From assembly GCA_031308135.1 (NCBI GenBank), contig JAHLJT010000631.1, positions 145,246,734 to 145,310,733 on the forward strand: a DNA stretch of 64,000 nt, given 5' to 3'. The position numbers and the translations under genes were made by a program. A model generated the notes under the pieces. That model had not been told where the DNA came from. It made no database searches and worked only from the letters and a program-made list of their open reading frames with translations. Positions 11,067 to 22,457 of the stretch are shown piece after piece (the stretch's first letter is position 1; each line of letters begins with the position of its first letter). This DNA is from Acheta domesticus. Its lineage: Eukaryota > Arthropoda > Insecta > Orthoptera > Gryllidae.

Positions 11067-12115
11067 GTCTTTAGCGTATCTCGCAACCCATGACTGGTAG
11101 CGCCTGTTCTTGTTTTGGCAATTTGGCAATCGCGTGTCGCAATTTGGCAGCCATACTGGCTGGCACGTCGAGACAGCAGAGGAAGTGAGCTGCGCGTCAT
11201 AATCTGCAGCTTTCCTCTTTCTGTGTTTTCCCATCCAAGGGCTTCGGCGGCAGGTACCCGGCTCACACACCAGAATCTTTTCGCGCTGCGCAGGGTGGAT
11301 GAGGTGGGCTGAGCTGGGCTGGGTTAAGTCATGAGCCAACAAACAAAACGTCTCTTCAGGCGTTTCTGTCCGGTATGCTTAAGAAACAGAACAGTAACAC
11401 TGAAGATGGGGAGGGAAGTTATGACTGATTTTTCGATTTATTAACAGCAACGTAACAATAATTATTATTTAATGAACGCCGGCTCACAGAGAAATCACAA
11501 AGATATCTCGTGAAACATCATCGCCCAGCTGTTCATTATTTATAACAATAATTATTTATTATTGAACCTGGAAATTATTTACTTTTATTTTTATTTATTT
11601 ATTTTATTTTATGTCGCATCAACTACAAAGGTTATTAGCAAGCTGGGAATTAAACAAATAGGGAAATCTTAATAAAATTAATAAATATTAATAAAATAAA
11701 CCTTAATTTCTAGATTACTAATAATTTCTCCTCTTTTCTTTCTTCTTTTGTGGGGAACTGGCATTTCCGGAAATTTTTATTGAAACAATTCCTGACTAAG
11801 GAAGATTTAGTGCCGAAGTAAACTTCCACCAAAAATACACGTTGATCCTTCGTCAACATTTTCGAAGCGATTCTTCTTTCCTAAAGGTGAGATCCTACGA
11901 TTATGAATGAAACGTGAATGAAAGACTGCCTAAGCACAGAACAAGTGCTTGCTCTTTCTTTCAACTAAAATAGCCTCGTTCTCCTACCCCGAAATCTGCG
12001 ACGGGGGGGGGGGGTCATGAAAAGCGAAAGGGAAGCCAAAGGTATTTCACGCGTTGCCAAATTGCCAAAACAAGAGGTTGTGCGCTCAGATATGGGTTGC
12101 GAGTTAGACTAAAGA
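11067..12115. mobile_element. Inverted-repeat element, 70-bp arms, 1.05 kb
   Basis: The left arm 11067-11137 (GTCTTTAGCG...TCGCAACCCAT...CTTGTTTTGGCAATTTGGCA) is mirrored at 12046-12115 with scattered mismatches. The interior holds short ORFs without motifs, (TTTA)n-rich tracts and a run of G (12003-12013). No transposase remnant is recognised, so it is a non-autonomous element of unknown superfamily. Confidence 0.7.
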
Positions 12116-12608
12116 CACGGTAGAATACAATGGGTTACGGTCAAATAACTCGCATTACACTATTTGATATTCAACAATCATTACCACATTAGTTTTAGGT
12201 AAGCAAAACACAGTTTCTACTTCTCATTATTTTTGTCACTCGTCACTTCACTATCAACATGTTGCATATTCGAAAGAATATTTGCAATCTGATGACGAAT
12301 CATTGTTATTTTAGAAATATTCCACACACATTGCTACTCATCATATTAACTACTATCACGGTGTAAGAGATAGGTGTGTCAACTAGCCGCCTTTTGGGCA
12401 AAATTTTTGAAGCCAGCTTGAGGCTAGTTCCTCGCTAGTTCCGCGCGTTCCTAGAAAGCTATAACCGTCACTGAATACACATAATTGGGGAACCGCTACT
12501 GTAAATGTATCGGGATCTTTTAAGACCTATTATACAGGCTGACAAGGGTCTTAATTTTTTTGAAATGTTTTGTAGCGAGAGAAATGCATATTTTCAATTA
12601 TATGATTT

Positions 12609-12662
12609 AAGTATCAAAGAATGAGGATTTCCTTAAATGGAAATCCTCATTCTTTGATACTT
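12609..12662. repeat. Perfect 24-bp hairpin with 6-nt loop
   Basis: The arm AAGTATCAAAGAATGAGGAT plus TTCC (12609-12632) is exactly the reverse complement of 12639-12662, with loop TTAAAT. The perfect match suggests recent origin by palindromic duplication, or function. The loop is short and the stem fully paired, so it does not look like a typical microRNA precursor. Confidence 0.9.
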
Positions 12663-13479
12663 GGGGGAGTGATACTTGATAGGAGTTGGAGTCATAACAA
12701 CAAAAAACAGTAGGGATTACATTTACGAAGATCACTTAAACAGTAATTTACCATTCATTTGACATTCATGTTGCTCAGCAGTCAACAGGTTTATCTTTTG
12801 CAACAGTATATTCATCACTGACCCTTACTGAAAAGCAATTTCAGTGTCAATTACAATTTTCTAGTAATATTTTACAAATTAAAAGAATGTAGTTTATTAT
12901 AATTCAACATAATTCTTTATTTCAATATTAATAATATTCAATTTGTACATATTATTTTCTGAAATTATTACAATTTTATGACTTACAATTCTCAAAATCA
13001 CATAACCTACTTACAAACAGTATACATACATTCTTAATTTCCTAAATATATTAATGTTACATGAAGTAATAAATGTAATAAATGTTACATAAGTAACTTG
13101 TATATAAATGTTACATTTATTGCAGAACTAACTGAACTACCCGGCGTTGCCCAGGCATTTATTACAGTAATTTTTTAGCCAGGAAGAGGAATCCCATTTA
13201 TTCATGCCGTTCAGTGGGGCCTACTTCTCTCCCATTGTATATCTGCCCCGCCAAGCTAGCCCTGTCATGTCTTTCCCCCTATTTGGAAATTTCCGGTGTG
13301 CCTCGTTCACTTTCTTACTAAAGAAAGTTTACATTTTTCTAATTGGGAGTTTCAGCCCCCAAACATTCCTCACTTTATAAACAAAAACAATAAACAAATC
13401 TAAACTGTTAACACAATATACTCGTAAAATACTTGTAAAAATTGTAGACTCACATATATTCTTTTTGTGGAGTTTTATA
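12663..13479. other. AT-rich spacer, no gene recognised
   Basis: Includes a short piece CTACCCGGCGTTGCCCAGGC at 13138, a motif common at the ends of dispersed repeats. Nothing coding is supported. Confidence 0.4.
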
Positions 13480-13748
13480 CCCCGTCCTCGGTGGTTTATT
13501 GGTTAGCGTGCTCGCTTTCCACGAAACAACCCCGAGCTCGATTCCCGGCTGGGTTAATTAGAACTGTGCGCTTTCCTTACAAATGTCTCAGTATCGATCG
13601 CTGTGTGACGATGAGAAAACCCATCCTAAGGTTAAGAAGAGCGGTGTATACGGTAAAGGGATGTCCTCGTGCTAACCACTCGAACACCTGTGGCCGAAAG
13701 GCTGTGTCCCGCCGGTCAGCTAAAGGCAGGCTGTCGAGCCAAAGGACG
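13480..13748 (+). mobile_element. tRNA-derived SINE with 11-bp target duplication
   Basis: GGAGTTTTATA occurs at 13469-13479 and again at 13749-13759, flanking 269 bp. The head has a pol III A box-like segment (GGTTTATTGGTTAGCGTGCT) and a B box (GAGCTCGATTCCCG), the internal promoter of a tRNA-derived SINE. An unrelated tRNA-free body of about 190 bp follows. The long plus-strand open frame across it (from 13467) is fortuitous. Direct repeats of this length are the mark of LINE-assisted insertion. Confidence 0.88.
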
Positions 13749-14258
13749 GGAGTTTTATATATTATACCAATAGTTTCAATAAATTGCCAAATTGTAAAAC
13801 TAACTTATTTTTATATTTTTTGCTTCTATAGTATTTATAAAGAAAGATTAAAAAATTATCTGCTGCCAACTCGTGACAGGTTTAAGCAGAGTATACGAAA
13901 CATCCGAGTGTTCTCGCATGGGTACGCTAGTAGACAGATCCGGAAAAAAATATAGATGTCGTAACGTATTTGACGAATCGTAATCATAAAAGTGAATGAA
14001 AATATGCTGAAATGTAATTGCCGGTTTCTATAATTATTATGAAGATGACATAAATATGTATGTTTAATGATCTATGTGCAAGTAACATGTAGTATAAAAC
14101 TTACTTGTTTAGGTAAATCAATTCATCATATCATCGCAACATAACAGCAATACTGATCCACCAACCTGTACATTATATATACACAATAAATTGACAATGT
14201 ACTGAACCACCTAACAAAACACTATTAGCTTCGTTATTTGATTTGAAGTGCTAGATAC

Positions 14259-14310
14259 CAGTGGCGTAGCGTGACTCGCACGATGGGGGATGCTCAACAA
14301 TAACGCCAAC
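14259..14310 (+). repeat. Possible hAT terminus (CAGTGGCGTAGC)
   Basis: CAGTGGCGTAGCGTGACTCG resembles the left end of hAT elements such as the one at 42597 (CAGTGGCGTGC). No matching right end was found within several kb, so this is at best an orphan end. Confidence 0.3.
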
Positions 14311-14682
14311 TGAACACATCATGATGTTTAATGTTCTCTAGAATCTATGTAATCAAAACAAATGTTACAATACTTCAACAGATTTATGTCAGGAGAGTTC
14401 TTGAAAGCAAATTATGCAATGGCTCAGCTTTAATTTTCATGTGCGATTGGCAATGAGATCACTAGTGAATTTATACACTTCAGACCAAAATAATATTTAA
14501 TATATTTTATGAAGATTTCATCTTCTTAGATATTAATTAAGAATTAGTAGGCAAACACTGTTTCTCCTGTTAAGTGCCAATGACCAAGCAGAGAATCTCG
14601 TGTGAGAAAAATATTTCACTGGCAGCGTCAAGTGTGCTGCGCTCTCGTGCACAAACGAGCAACTTACTCATACACCTCTTGC

Positions 14683-14715
14683 CAACGCCATCTACACTAA
14701 GTGTAGATGGCGTTG
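14683..14715. repeat. 33-bp palindrome (16-bp arms, 1-nt centre)
   Basis: CAACGCCATCTACACT, then a single A, then its exact reverse complement. It sits at the left edge of a GC-rich, CpG-rich block (14630-14990), where opposing short ORFs are compositional artefacts. Confidence 0.85.
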
Positions 14716-16539
14716 CTCTTGCTCATACGTCTCGCCCTGCTCAGTAGAGGTCTGCATTCTCCGCGATTTTTACCGACCAGCGCTCGCTCGCCTCTCTTCT
14801 CTCGAGACCACGCGCTCGACTGTCCTTCGCAGCCGGTTGCGAACTCCCGGGAACCGGCGACCGACCGAGACTCGGCCGGTCTCGACAACCAGCCGAGACT
14901 CGACAACCGGCGGACCCCGTTCAAGCGAATTGCGCCACGTAACAATAGGCCGACACGTCGGAGTAATGCCAAGTTTCAGGAAAAGGGAGTATTGAATGGT
15001 TTTTAAAATAAATGACCAATAATTTCGTTTTTTCAAAATTTAAAATATAGACGAATTTTAATATTAATTTTCAAATAATAAATTTTAATATAAAAAAAGA
15101 ATAAAAAGCTTTAAAAATCGACTCCTCGGACGCACGGGAGAACCTCAAGTGGATCTATTGCAGTTCTGGCTGTGACTTCAAAGAAAAGGCATTCAAAAGT
15201 TTTAGAGATAAATTCCGTTTTTTGTAATGACTAGGTATCGGATGCTTCGGAAATTGCCTATTTTATTCTAATGAACATAAAATCATTAATTTTCCTTTAT
15301 TTTATATGGTGCAATATGGAGCAAATACAAATGCTCTGCTAAATTTAGATGCAAGTGCAATGAAATATATTAGTACCTTTCCCTTCCAATTTTGCATTTT
15401 TGCTGTCTTTTTCCAAATAATTTTGTTGTTGGTGTTGTTGTAATTTTCAGGCATCTGAAACGCAGGTCTTGGTTTCTTAACCCGGCAGTAGGCGTGCGGG
15501 GTGTCTCAGTCACCTCAGCATTATTTTGAGCTCATTGTACTTTTAGTTTTATTTATAATCTTGCGAGCTTCTCAATATCTTTCGAGGAAAGCTTTGTGCA
15601 CATATCTCGACCCTTCTCTTTCAACTGCTTCCTGTCCTTTCCTGGAAATTTCGTCGCAACGGCGATGGCGCGCTGCGTGGGAACCACCGAGTCACCTCGC
15701 ACAACCTTTGTTATCGCTTCCTGCCACGCTGTTCACAGTAGTTCACCCAAAGGAAGGGGGTCTCGTGGAGCTTCAACACTACTCCACAGAAGTCAATTAT
15801 TCACAATTTCAGGTTTTACGATTTTTTAATTACAATTAATCGCTTTTCTTGTATTGAAACGAAAAATAATGGAATAATTGAAAAACATTGTACTCGTACA
15901 TATAAAACTTTATATGCAGCATTTCATGTATACATACTTTTGACGAATTTAAAATAATGTTAAACGTGCGTATATAATAGTAAATAATGTATTTTGAATT
16001 ATTAAGTTGAATACGCTGATGTGCCGTGACCGCTGTTGTTTGGCCGCCGACTGAGTCGACAAATACAGAGGCCATGACGGCTTACATCAACTATTTCACA
16101 ATACATTTCTACGCCCATTGACGACAAGACGTTTTGACGCAAGGAAAATAGAACCCACCTCATTTGTGTTTAGCATATGCTTTTTTCTTATATACTCGTG
16201 AAATTATGACCAAATATTCATTGTATTTAATAAATATGCCTTATATTCGGGTTTGTAAGAAACTTCAATGACATTACAATTGGTACGCAACGAATTATCT
16301 TCCCTTAAGAACTATAAATACAAAAAAAAAAAAATTATTTTCAGAGTCTTTGTTTGCCTTAATTCTTTCAAAAATGTACTGTTTGTCTCTATAAAATTAT
16401 TTCCAGTCAATCGATAAATTGTTACTTTTCAACAAATTAATCGTTTAATTGAAATTGTATTTTCTTTCGATTACAATGAATTGAAAGTGTTGCGATCACT
16501 ACATGCGGCGACTTTATATCCCGTTCATGCATTGAGGGG
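14716..16539. other. No gene recognised; GC-rich then AT-rich spacer
   Basis: 14716-14990 is CpG-rich with repeated CCGAGACTCG motifs. 15500-15830 has overlapping plus-strand frames with no motif or splice support. The rest is AT-rich with a poly-A run at 16321-16333. Confidence 0.4.
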
Positions 16540-16860
16540 CGAAGCTACTGTGCAGTCCGGCGCTTGACCGAGCGGCCGAGCGCTCGAGCGCCCGAGCGCT
16601 CGGCGACTCCCGCGTCTCGGCGGGAGCCGCAAGGCGGCCGGTCGAAATGTCCGTTAAACAGCTATCTCTTCCCCCCCCCCCAAGCAAGGTCCACCACCCT
16701 TCGCCGAGCGTTGGCGCGGAGCCCGAGAGTCTCGAGCGGTTGTTTTCGCCTGATTGCAGAGCTCTACTGCTCAGTCGTACGCTAGCGTCAGAAACTCGCG
16801 AATCTTTGGGAGAGGGGTGAGGTGGGGAGGGGGGGAACCTCACTGTCTGCGCATGCGTCA
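16540..16860. other. CpG-rich low-complexity block
   Basis: Self-complementary CGAGCG repeats (GAGCGCTCGAGCGCCCGAGC), C-runs and G-runs fill this stretch. Opposing open frames on both strands reflect composition rather than coding. It could be the GC-rich end of an unrecognised element or a CpG island; there is no evidence for a gene. Confidence 0.4.
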
Positions 16861-17713
16861 TTGCCCTTCGCAATCTCTTGGCAGATGCTAGAACCATTTT
16901 AGCATCCAAGCAATCAGAGGCCAGCTTGTACCAACGCGCCGAATTCAATCACAGGAAACCACTTTTAATATTAATATAAAACGTTTCGCTCAACGAACCA
17001 CTTGTAAGTTTATCGATACAATATTTATTTATTATAACTCGACCTACGGTGTCGGCAAAAATTTCAACTTCAACGCTGAAAAAACACCTACGTCCAGGAT
17101 TGCCAGATCCCTTCTGGGAAAATCTGCCAAATAACCCAGCGGGGAAAAATGGTAACCGGTGAATAAATCTCGTCTCTGACACTGCGGCTGATAATTTCAA
17201 AATAGCTGCACGTTCACGTTTCACGTTAGAAATTTAAAATAAATACTCTTGTGTATAAAGCCTACCTACTAAGCCTAGCCTTATGACTTAAATACTTGTT
17301 GAATTGCTAGAAAAAGGGTCAAAATGTATGTAAAAAAAAGGGCTCTGACATTTTCATAATAGCTGCATGGTGTTCAAAACTCAAACATTTGTACATACGC
17401 CATTTCTGTCAGAAGCAATAAATACTTGTACAATTTGTGGGAAAATGCAATATTGACGATTTAGTAAGCGAAAAAAAGCATACCGCCCACAGCCCTCCCA
17501 GGATACAAAGAATTACGCTCAATGGACGGAATCCCCCAAAATGCATTTTTATAGAGCAAGTCGACGCTTGCTTTTCGCCCAATTGGCGGTGTTCCGCCCA
17601 ATATGGCATCCCTGTGTACGTGGCGAAAATAAATGAACTATTTCGTTCTTTTGAACTAGTTTAACGAACTAGTTCACTAAAAAGAACTATCTTATAAAGA
17701 ACTGTTCACATAA
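16861..17713. other. Spacer, no gene recognised
   Basis: AT-rich. Near its right end (17640-17700) the palindromic motif GAACTAGTTC recurs, and it appears again at 18735, bracketing the Tc1 remnant; it may be a MITE-type end. Confidence 0.35.
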
Positions 17714-17714
17714 A

Positions 17715-18219
17715 TGAAAGATTTTGCCCATCCCTTGTTAACTGCACTGATTTGCGGTTTCCGTCTGGCGATTCTTCTGTGGAAATTGGCTCTATGCAAA
17801 ACGCGCCGAACAGTTTCGGAATGCATATGTTTTCCAATTTCAGTTTCCACTTCAGCGGTAATTTGTGTCGCTAAAATAAAAGGTTTTTTCTTAATGTTTC
17901 TTAAAATGTGATTTTCTTCTCTGAAAGAAAATGTTCTAGGACGCCCGGTTTGACATTTATATTCAATCCTGTCTTCTTTTTTGTAGCGTTTAATAATATT
18001 ATACACTTGTTCTTTTCATTCGAAACATGTTCGCAATTTTTCTGATGCTGTTTCCTTTTTCATGCTGGAATATCACCAACTGAAGCATATTAAAGCTAAC
18101 ATTTTTTCCTCTGTGTATCATTGTCCTTCCTTCTGGTTCCCTCGCAACCAAGAAAGAAACTGAGCCCTTTTCAAGGTTTCGGAATGTTGTACCGTTTTCC
18201 CACGCTCACTCAACTCCAT
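17715..18219 (-). pseudogene. Tc1-like transposase, N-terminal DNA-binding part
   Basis: From an ATG at 18219 the minus strand carries, across several frames, the pairs of helix-turn-helix domains of a Tc1/Tc3 transposase. A clean frame from 18006 includes the GRPR hinge (TGRPRTFSFREENHILRNI) and the second HTH (SETVRRVLHRANFHRRIARRKP). The DDE core is missing after 17715. Frameshifts in the first HTH segment make it a dead copy. The GRPR motif normally contacts the minor groove between the two HTH motifs. Confidence 0.8.
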
Positions 18220-19887
18220 ATTTTGCACTCAAATTATCCTGATATTCAGTGTCCCAATACTTTTATTGAAGTCTAACTTGGTCCTTTAATATTAAAATTA
18301 CTCATTTTGATGTATAAATTGTGAAAATAAATTATTTTACAGGTTTTCCCTCTCTTCACATTCGAATTTATTCAAATTATAGTTTACATGAAGTATTATC
18401 CTCTTTATTCGGGTTTCGGCACAATATTCGCAAATTTACGTGTGTCCCAATACTTATGTGGACCACTGTATGTAACCCTTATTTCGGCTACCTAACAATT
18501 CAGTTTATTCTCAAAATTCGATACAAATTTTGAAAAACACTCACAAGTAGCACAAACAAAATCTCTTTACGTTCAATAAGAACACATTGGCTCCAAGTAC
18601 TGGGAATGAACGTTTGAGACAGCTTTGGATATCTCTCGTATTGTAACACTTTTCAATAAAAAAGTGACACATTTTCTCACAGACGTCATTGGAGATCACG
18701 AGATTAGGGATATGTCGATCGCGAACGAACTAGTTCAATTGAACTATTCTTGAAAAGGAACGGTACGATACGGAACGAACTAAGGAAACTAAGGAAGAAG
18801 AGTTAAAACACTATTTATTTTTTTACCAAGTAAATTTATTTCACAATAATTACAAACAAGTGTTTTTACAGTTAAGTTTTTTGTGAAATCTTCATCTACA
18901 CTGTCCCTGATCAGATGTACAATAAATTTGTTTTCACAATCTACCCCATCCTTCTCTCTATACTCAACCATAATTTTCTCAGAATACTCCACTGCATTTT
19001 TCCAGTTTGTAGTTGACACTTAAAAAATTAAATAATGTATTCATAAATTTAAAATATTGAACCTCATTTTCCTTGTGTTAAATGTGTCAATGAATTTAGA
19101 TAATTAAGATACCTGCTTAGCCTCCTTCCAAAGATTTCTGGCCTTTCCCATTCTGTAGCAAGATCTTTTAAGGACATTCTTACTGAAGAGTCACTTTAAA
19201 TGAGATCACATATTTTCAGTTGAAACTGTATTAGGAACTAAGCCTTGAAACAGTCTGCCCTTCAGTTCCCAGCAATTCATCAACTATACACCTGTGGTTA
19301 ATTACTTTTAACACTTGAAAAAAATATGATTACTGCTTCAATCATTTTAATAGAATATATGAAGGTGAATATGAAAAGATGAAAATTAAAATGCAAAAAT
19401 AATAATAAACAGCATTTACCATGTATCCTGACAATAAATATTTTTAAAATGTTCACATTTTGCACAGAACGTTAACAGTATTGGTCTTATTTTACTTTTG
19501 ATACCTACATTACAGATCTGCTCATGGGCTTTCTGGCCAGGCTTCATAAATCTTTGGTCTCATTGTGTACTACATACACTCCTTTCTTTGGGTCAGTCAT
19601 AACTGTAAAATATCAAAAAAATTCAATAAATATAATAGTTATATAACTACATTAATATTATACAAAAGTATTGCATAGTGTAATGTATAATATAATATAG
19701 GTTTACATAGTAAATACTGTCCCACATTTAAAATAGTAAATATATTTCCATGAGAGTGTGAAAGTATCAAAGTATGTAATCAGTAATTGTATGTTCAAAG
19801 CAATGTAAATCTGCATATGATTTATTGAATATGAATTGCTAGAGCAAATTGATATAGCTATTGATATTATTATTACTACTAAAAGAA
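18220..19887. other. AT-rich spacer, no gene recognised
   Basis: Contains the second GAACTAGTTC copy (18735) and short frames (for example 19019-18789 minus) without recognisable domains. Confidence 0.35.
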
Positions 19888-20150
19888 TTGCAATATTTGT
19901 AAATTTATAAACAATTTACAATTTTTGCAATTTAACATGGGAAGAGTGACCCTGATGTCCCAGAACTGAAAATTGCGAATTAACAATATTGCAACAATTA
20001 ACAATTTCGAAATGTGCGCTATTCCTGTGGGAGAGTGTCCCCAAATTGTCCCTGAGTTGAATATTGCAAAATAACAATTTTGACAAGAGATGCTAATTGA
20101 TTCCTTAATATCTACTTGTAGTTTAATTGTTACATTAATAATAAATATAA
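19888..20150 (-). repeat. F1 repeat family, partial copy (minus orientation)
   Basis: GATGTCCCAGAACTGAAAAT through GACAAGAGATGCTAATTGAT to AATAATAAATAT matches the 58500-58720 stretch of the F1 copy on the same strand, and the reverse complement of the copies at 38300-38600 and 61880-62080. About 260 bp is retained. Confidence 0.8.
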
Positions 20151-20497
20151 GTAGTATATAAAAGGGGGGTCCTGGACCGCATTTTTAAAACCCACATTTT
20201 TTATGATTGAGAATACATCTATTTTTATTAAAATATTATTAAAATGGTCGTAAAATACATAAATATATAGCAGTTTATTATAAAATTTCCTACATTTCCT
20301 ACAAAAATTACGTGTTTTTAAGGTTTTAAATTTTGTGGAAAAATCAGATCCCAATATTTTTCAAATTTCCACTTTTTCCAATTTTATGAAATTACTAATT
20401 ACACTAATAATTCATAAAGTTTTTAATTAAAATACCTAAATTTATAAAATTTTTAATTAAAATTCTTAACTTTCTAAATTTATAAAATTTTAAATTA

Positions 20498-21434
20498 AAA
20501 TATGATAAAATTAGTATTTACATCTTCATTATTACTATTTTCATCTTCAACACTACTATTTTCATCTTCAATACTACTTACTATTTTCATCTTCAATATT
20601 AACTATTTTACTATTTTCATCCTCAGCATTATCAATTTTACTATTTTCATCTTCAATACTACTATTTTCATCTTCAATACTACTATTTTCATCTTCAGCA
20701 TTATCAATTTTACTATTTTCATCTTGATTATTACTATTTTCATCTTCAATATTATCTAGTTTACTATTTTCATCTTCAATACTAATATTTTCATCTTCAA
20801 TATTAACTATTTTACTATTTTCATCTTCAGCATTATCAATTTTACTATTTTCATCTTCAATACTACTATTTTCATCTTCAATACTACTATTTTCATCTTC
20901 AGCATTATCAATTTTACTATTTTCATCTTGATTATTACTATTTTCATCTTCAATATTATCTAGTTTACTATTTTCATCTTCAATACTAATATTTTCATCT
21001 TCAATATTAACTATTTTACTATTTTCATCTTCAGCATTATCAATTTTACTATTTTCATCTTCAATACTACTATTTTCATTTTCAATATTACTATTTTCAT
21101 CTTCAATACTAATATTTTCATCTTCAATATTAGTATTTTCATTTTCAATATTAGTTTTTTAATTTCCAACATTATCCATTTTACTATTTTTATCTACAAT
21201 ATCATCTATTTTAATATCATCATACATTGTTTTCTTAATTTGTGCTACAAATTCATATTTTTTACCATCAAAATTAACATTTTGATGTAATTCAAAGTTT
21301 GATGAATGCATAAGACATTCAAATCCTAAATTATTTTATCTCTTTATCATCTCCATTTATAACATAAAAATTATCAGTTTTTAAAATAATCTTATCAAAT
21401 AAAACTGTATATATTTACACTTAAATTTAATCAT
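20498..21434 (-). pseudogene. Acidic-repeat protein gene of the viral-type element, divergent from polB
   Basis: An ATG at 21434 lies 40 bp from, and divergent to, the polymerase start at 21475. The minus strand then encodes an N-terminal domain with the readable segments LFDKIILKTDNFYVINGDDK and FECLMHSSNFELHQNVNFDG, then KKYEFVAQIKKTM. A long acidic repeat tail follows, built on (I/V)EDENS and KIDNAEDENS units, ending at a TAA near 20498. At least three frame breaks and a stop (near 21160) make it a pseudogene. The N-terminal domain is not recognised. Codon use is as AT-rich as the polymerase. The shared narrow intergenic gap suggests a divergent promoter in the original virus or transposon. 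Confidence 0.6.
20510..21160. repeat. Compound tandem repeat (TACTATTTTCATCTTCAA units)
   Basis: About 30 imperfect units of 18-21 bp, with higher-order repeats (for example 20590-20760, 20800-20960 and 20970-21070 share the same order of variants). On the minus strand these encode the acidic DENS repeats of the adjacent pseudogene. Unit lengths that are multiples of three support an origin as coding sequence. Confidence 0.9.
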
Positions 21435-22457
21435 TAAAAAATAGACTAATAAAAATATTTACTAATAAATAACCATGAATCGAACGCAGCTGTATACGTA
21501 TTGTAAACTTAATAATATTAAAGGATGCTCCAAAATGGGAAAAGTAGAACTTATGAATATTGTAAAAGAGCATCAAGATAAAAATATTGTAAAAGAATAT
21601 CCGTATAAAAATATATTTAATTTTCTTAATGATATATTTTCATCAGATAAGATATTAGAAAATAGAATAAACATTTATAAAGTTAATGGAGCATGGAATA
21701 ATAGAATTGTAGATTGGAGATTTAGTTTAAATAATAATCATTATGATTTAGAAAATGATTTAAAGACAATAGCATTTGATGTAGAATCAAAAATTATTGA
21801 AATGAAATATACTCATAGTAATATTGCATTAGTAGCTTCTGTACAATATGTAGAATTGGAATTATCTGGAGAAATAAAAACATATTTTAATCATTTTCAA
21901 TCTAATCAACATACTATTTCTAATAATCAATTAATATCTGAAAAAATCCATACTATGAATTATGAAATATTATCTAAATTTGATAATTACAATGCAAAAA
22001 ATAATAAATATAGATTTGATAAAGTATTATTTATAGATTTACAATCGGATAAATACAACCCATTAAAAGTAGGTAGCTATATTCCATTACCAGATTGGGT
22101 AAAATTGAAAAAATGTTGTATAAACGTAAAAAATATTAAAACAAATAAGTTCAAATGTGAAAAGAAAGAAAATTTTAGATGTTTTGAATATGCATTAGAG
22201 AGTATATTAAATTCTCCATCTCATCATACTGATAGAGCTAATAAATATGACATTACAAAATATGAATCTTTAAATATATCATATCCTGTAGATATAATAC
22301 CATTAAATATAAGAAGATATGAAGAATTTTTGAAAGTATCAATTAATGTTTATGAAATTAAAGATACTTTTATTGAATTATACTATTATAGTGAAAATTA
22401 TAAAAAATTAGAAAAGCATGTTAATATATTAATGTTTAAAGACCATTGTGTAGGTAT

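Noticed and set aside
13467..13955. 162-codon plus-strand open frame
   Set aside because: It runs across a tRNA-derived SINE and its flanking duplication; no protein motif, so chance.
14697..15036. Overlapping open frames on both strands of a GC-rich block
   Set aside because: Composition-driven, no domain, no splice support.
15501..15839. Two overlapping plus-strand frames that looked exon-like
   Set aside because: No acceptor/donor consistent with coding phase and no recognised family.
16514..16948. 144-codon minus-strand open frame
   Set aside because: CpG-rich, self-complementary low-complexity sequence with an opposite-strand frame; nothing protein-like.
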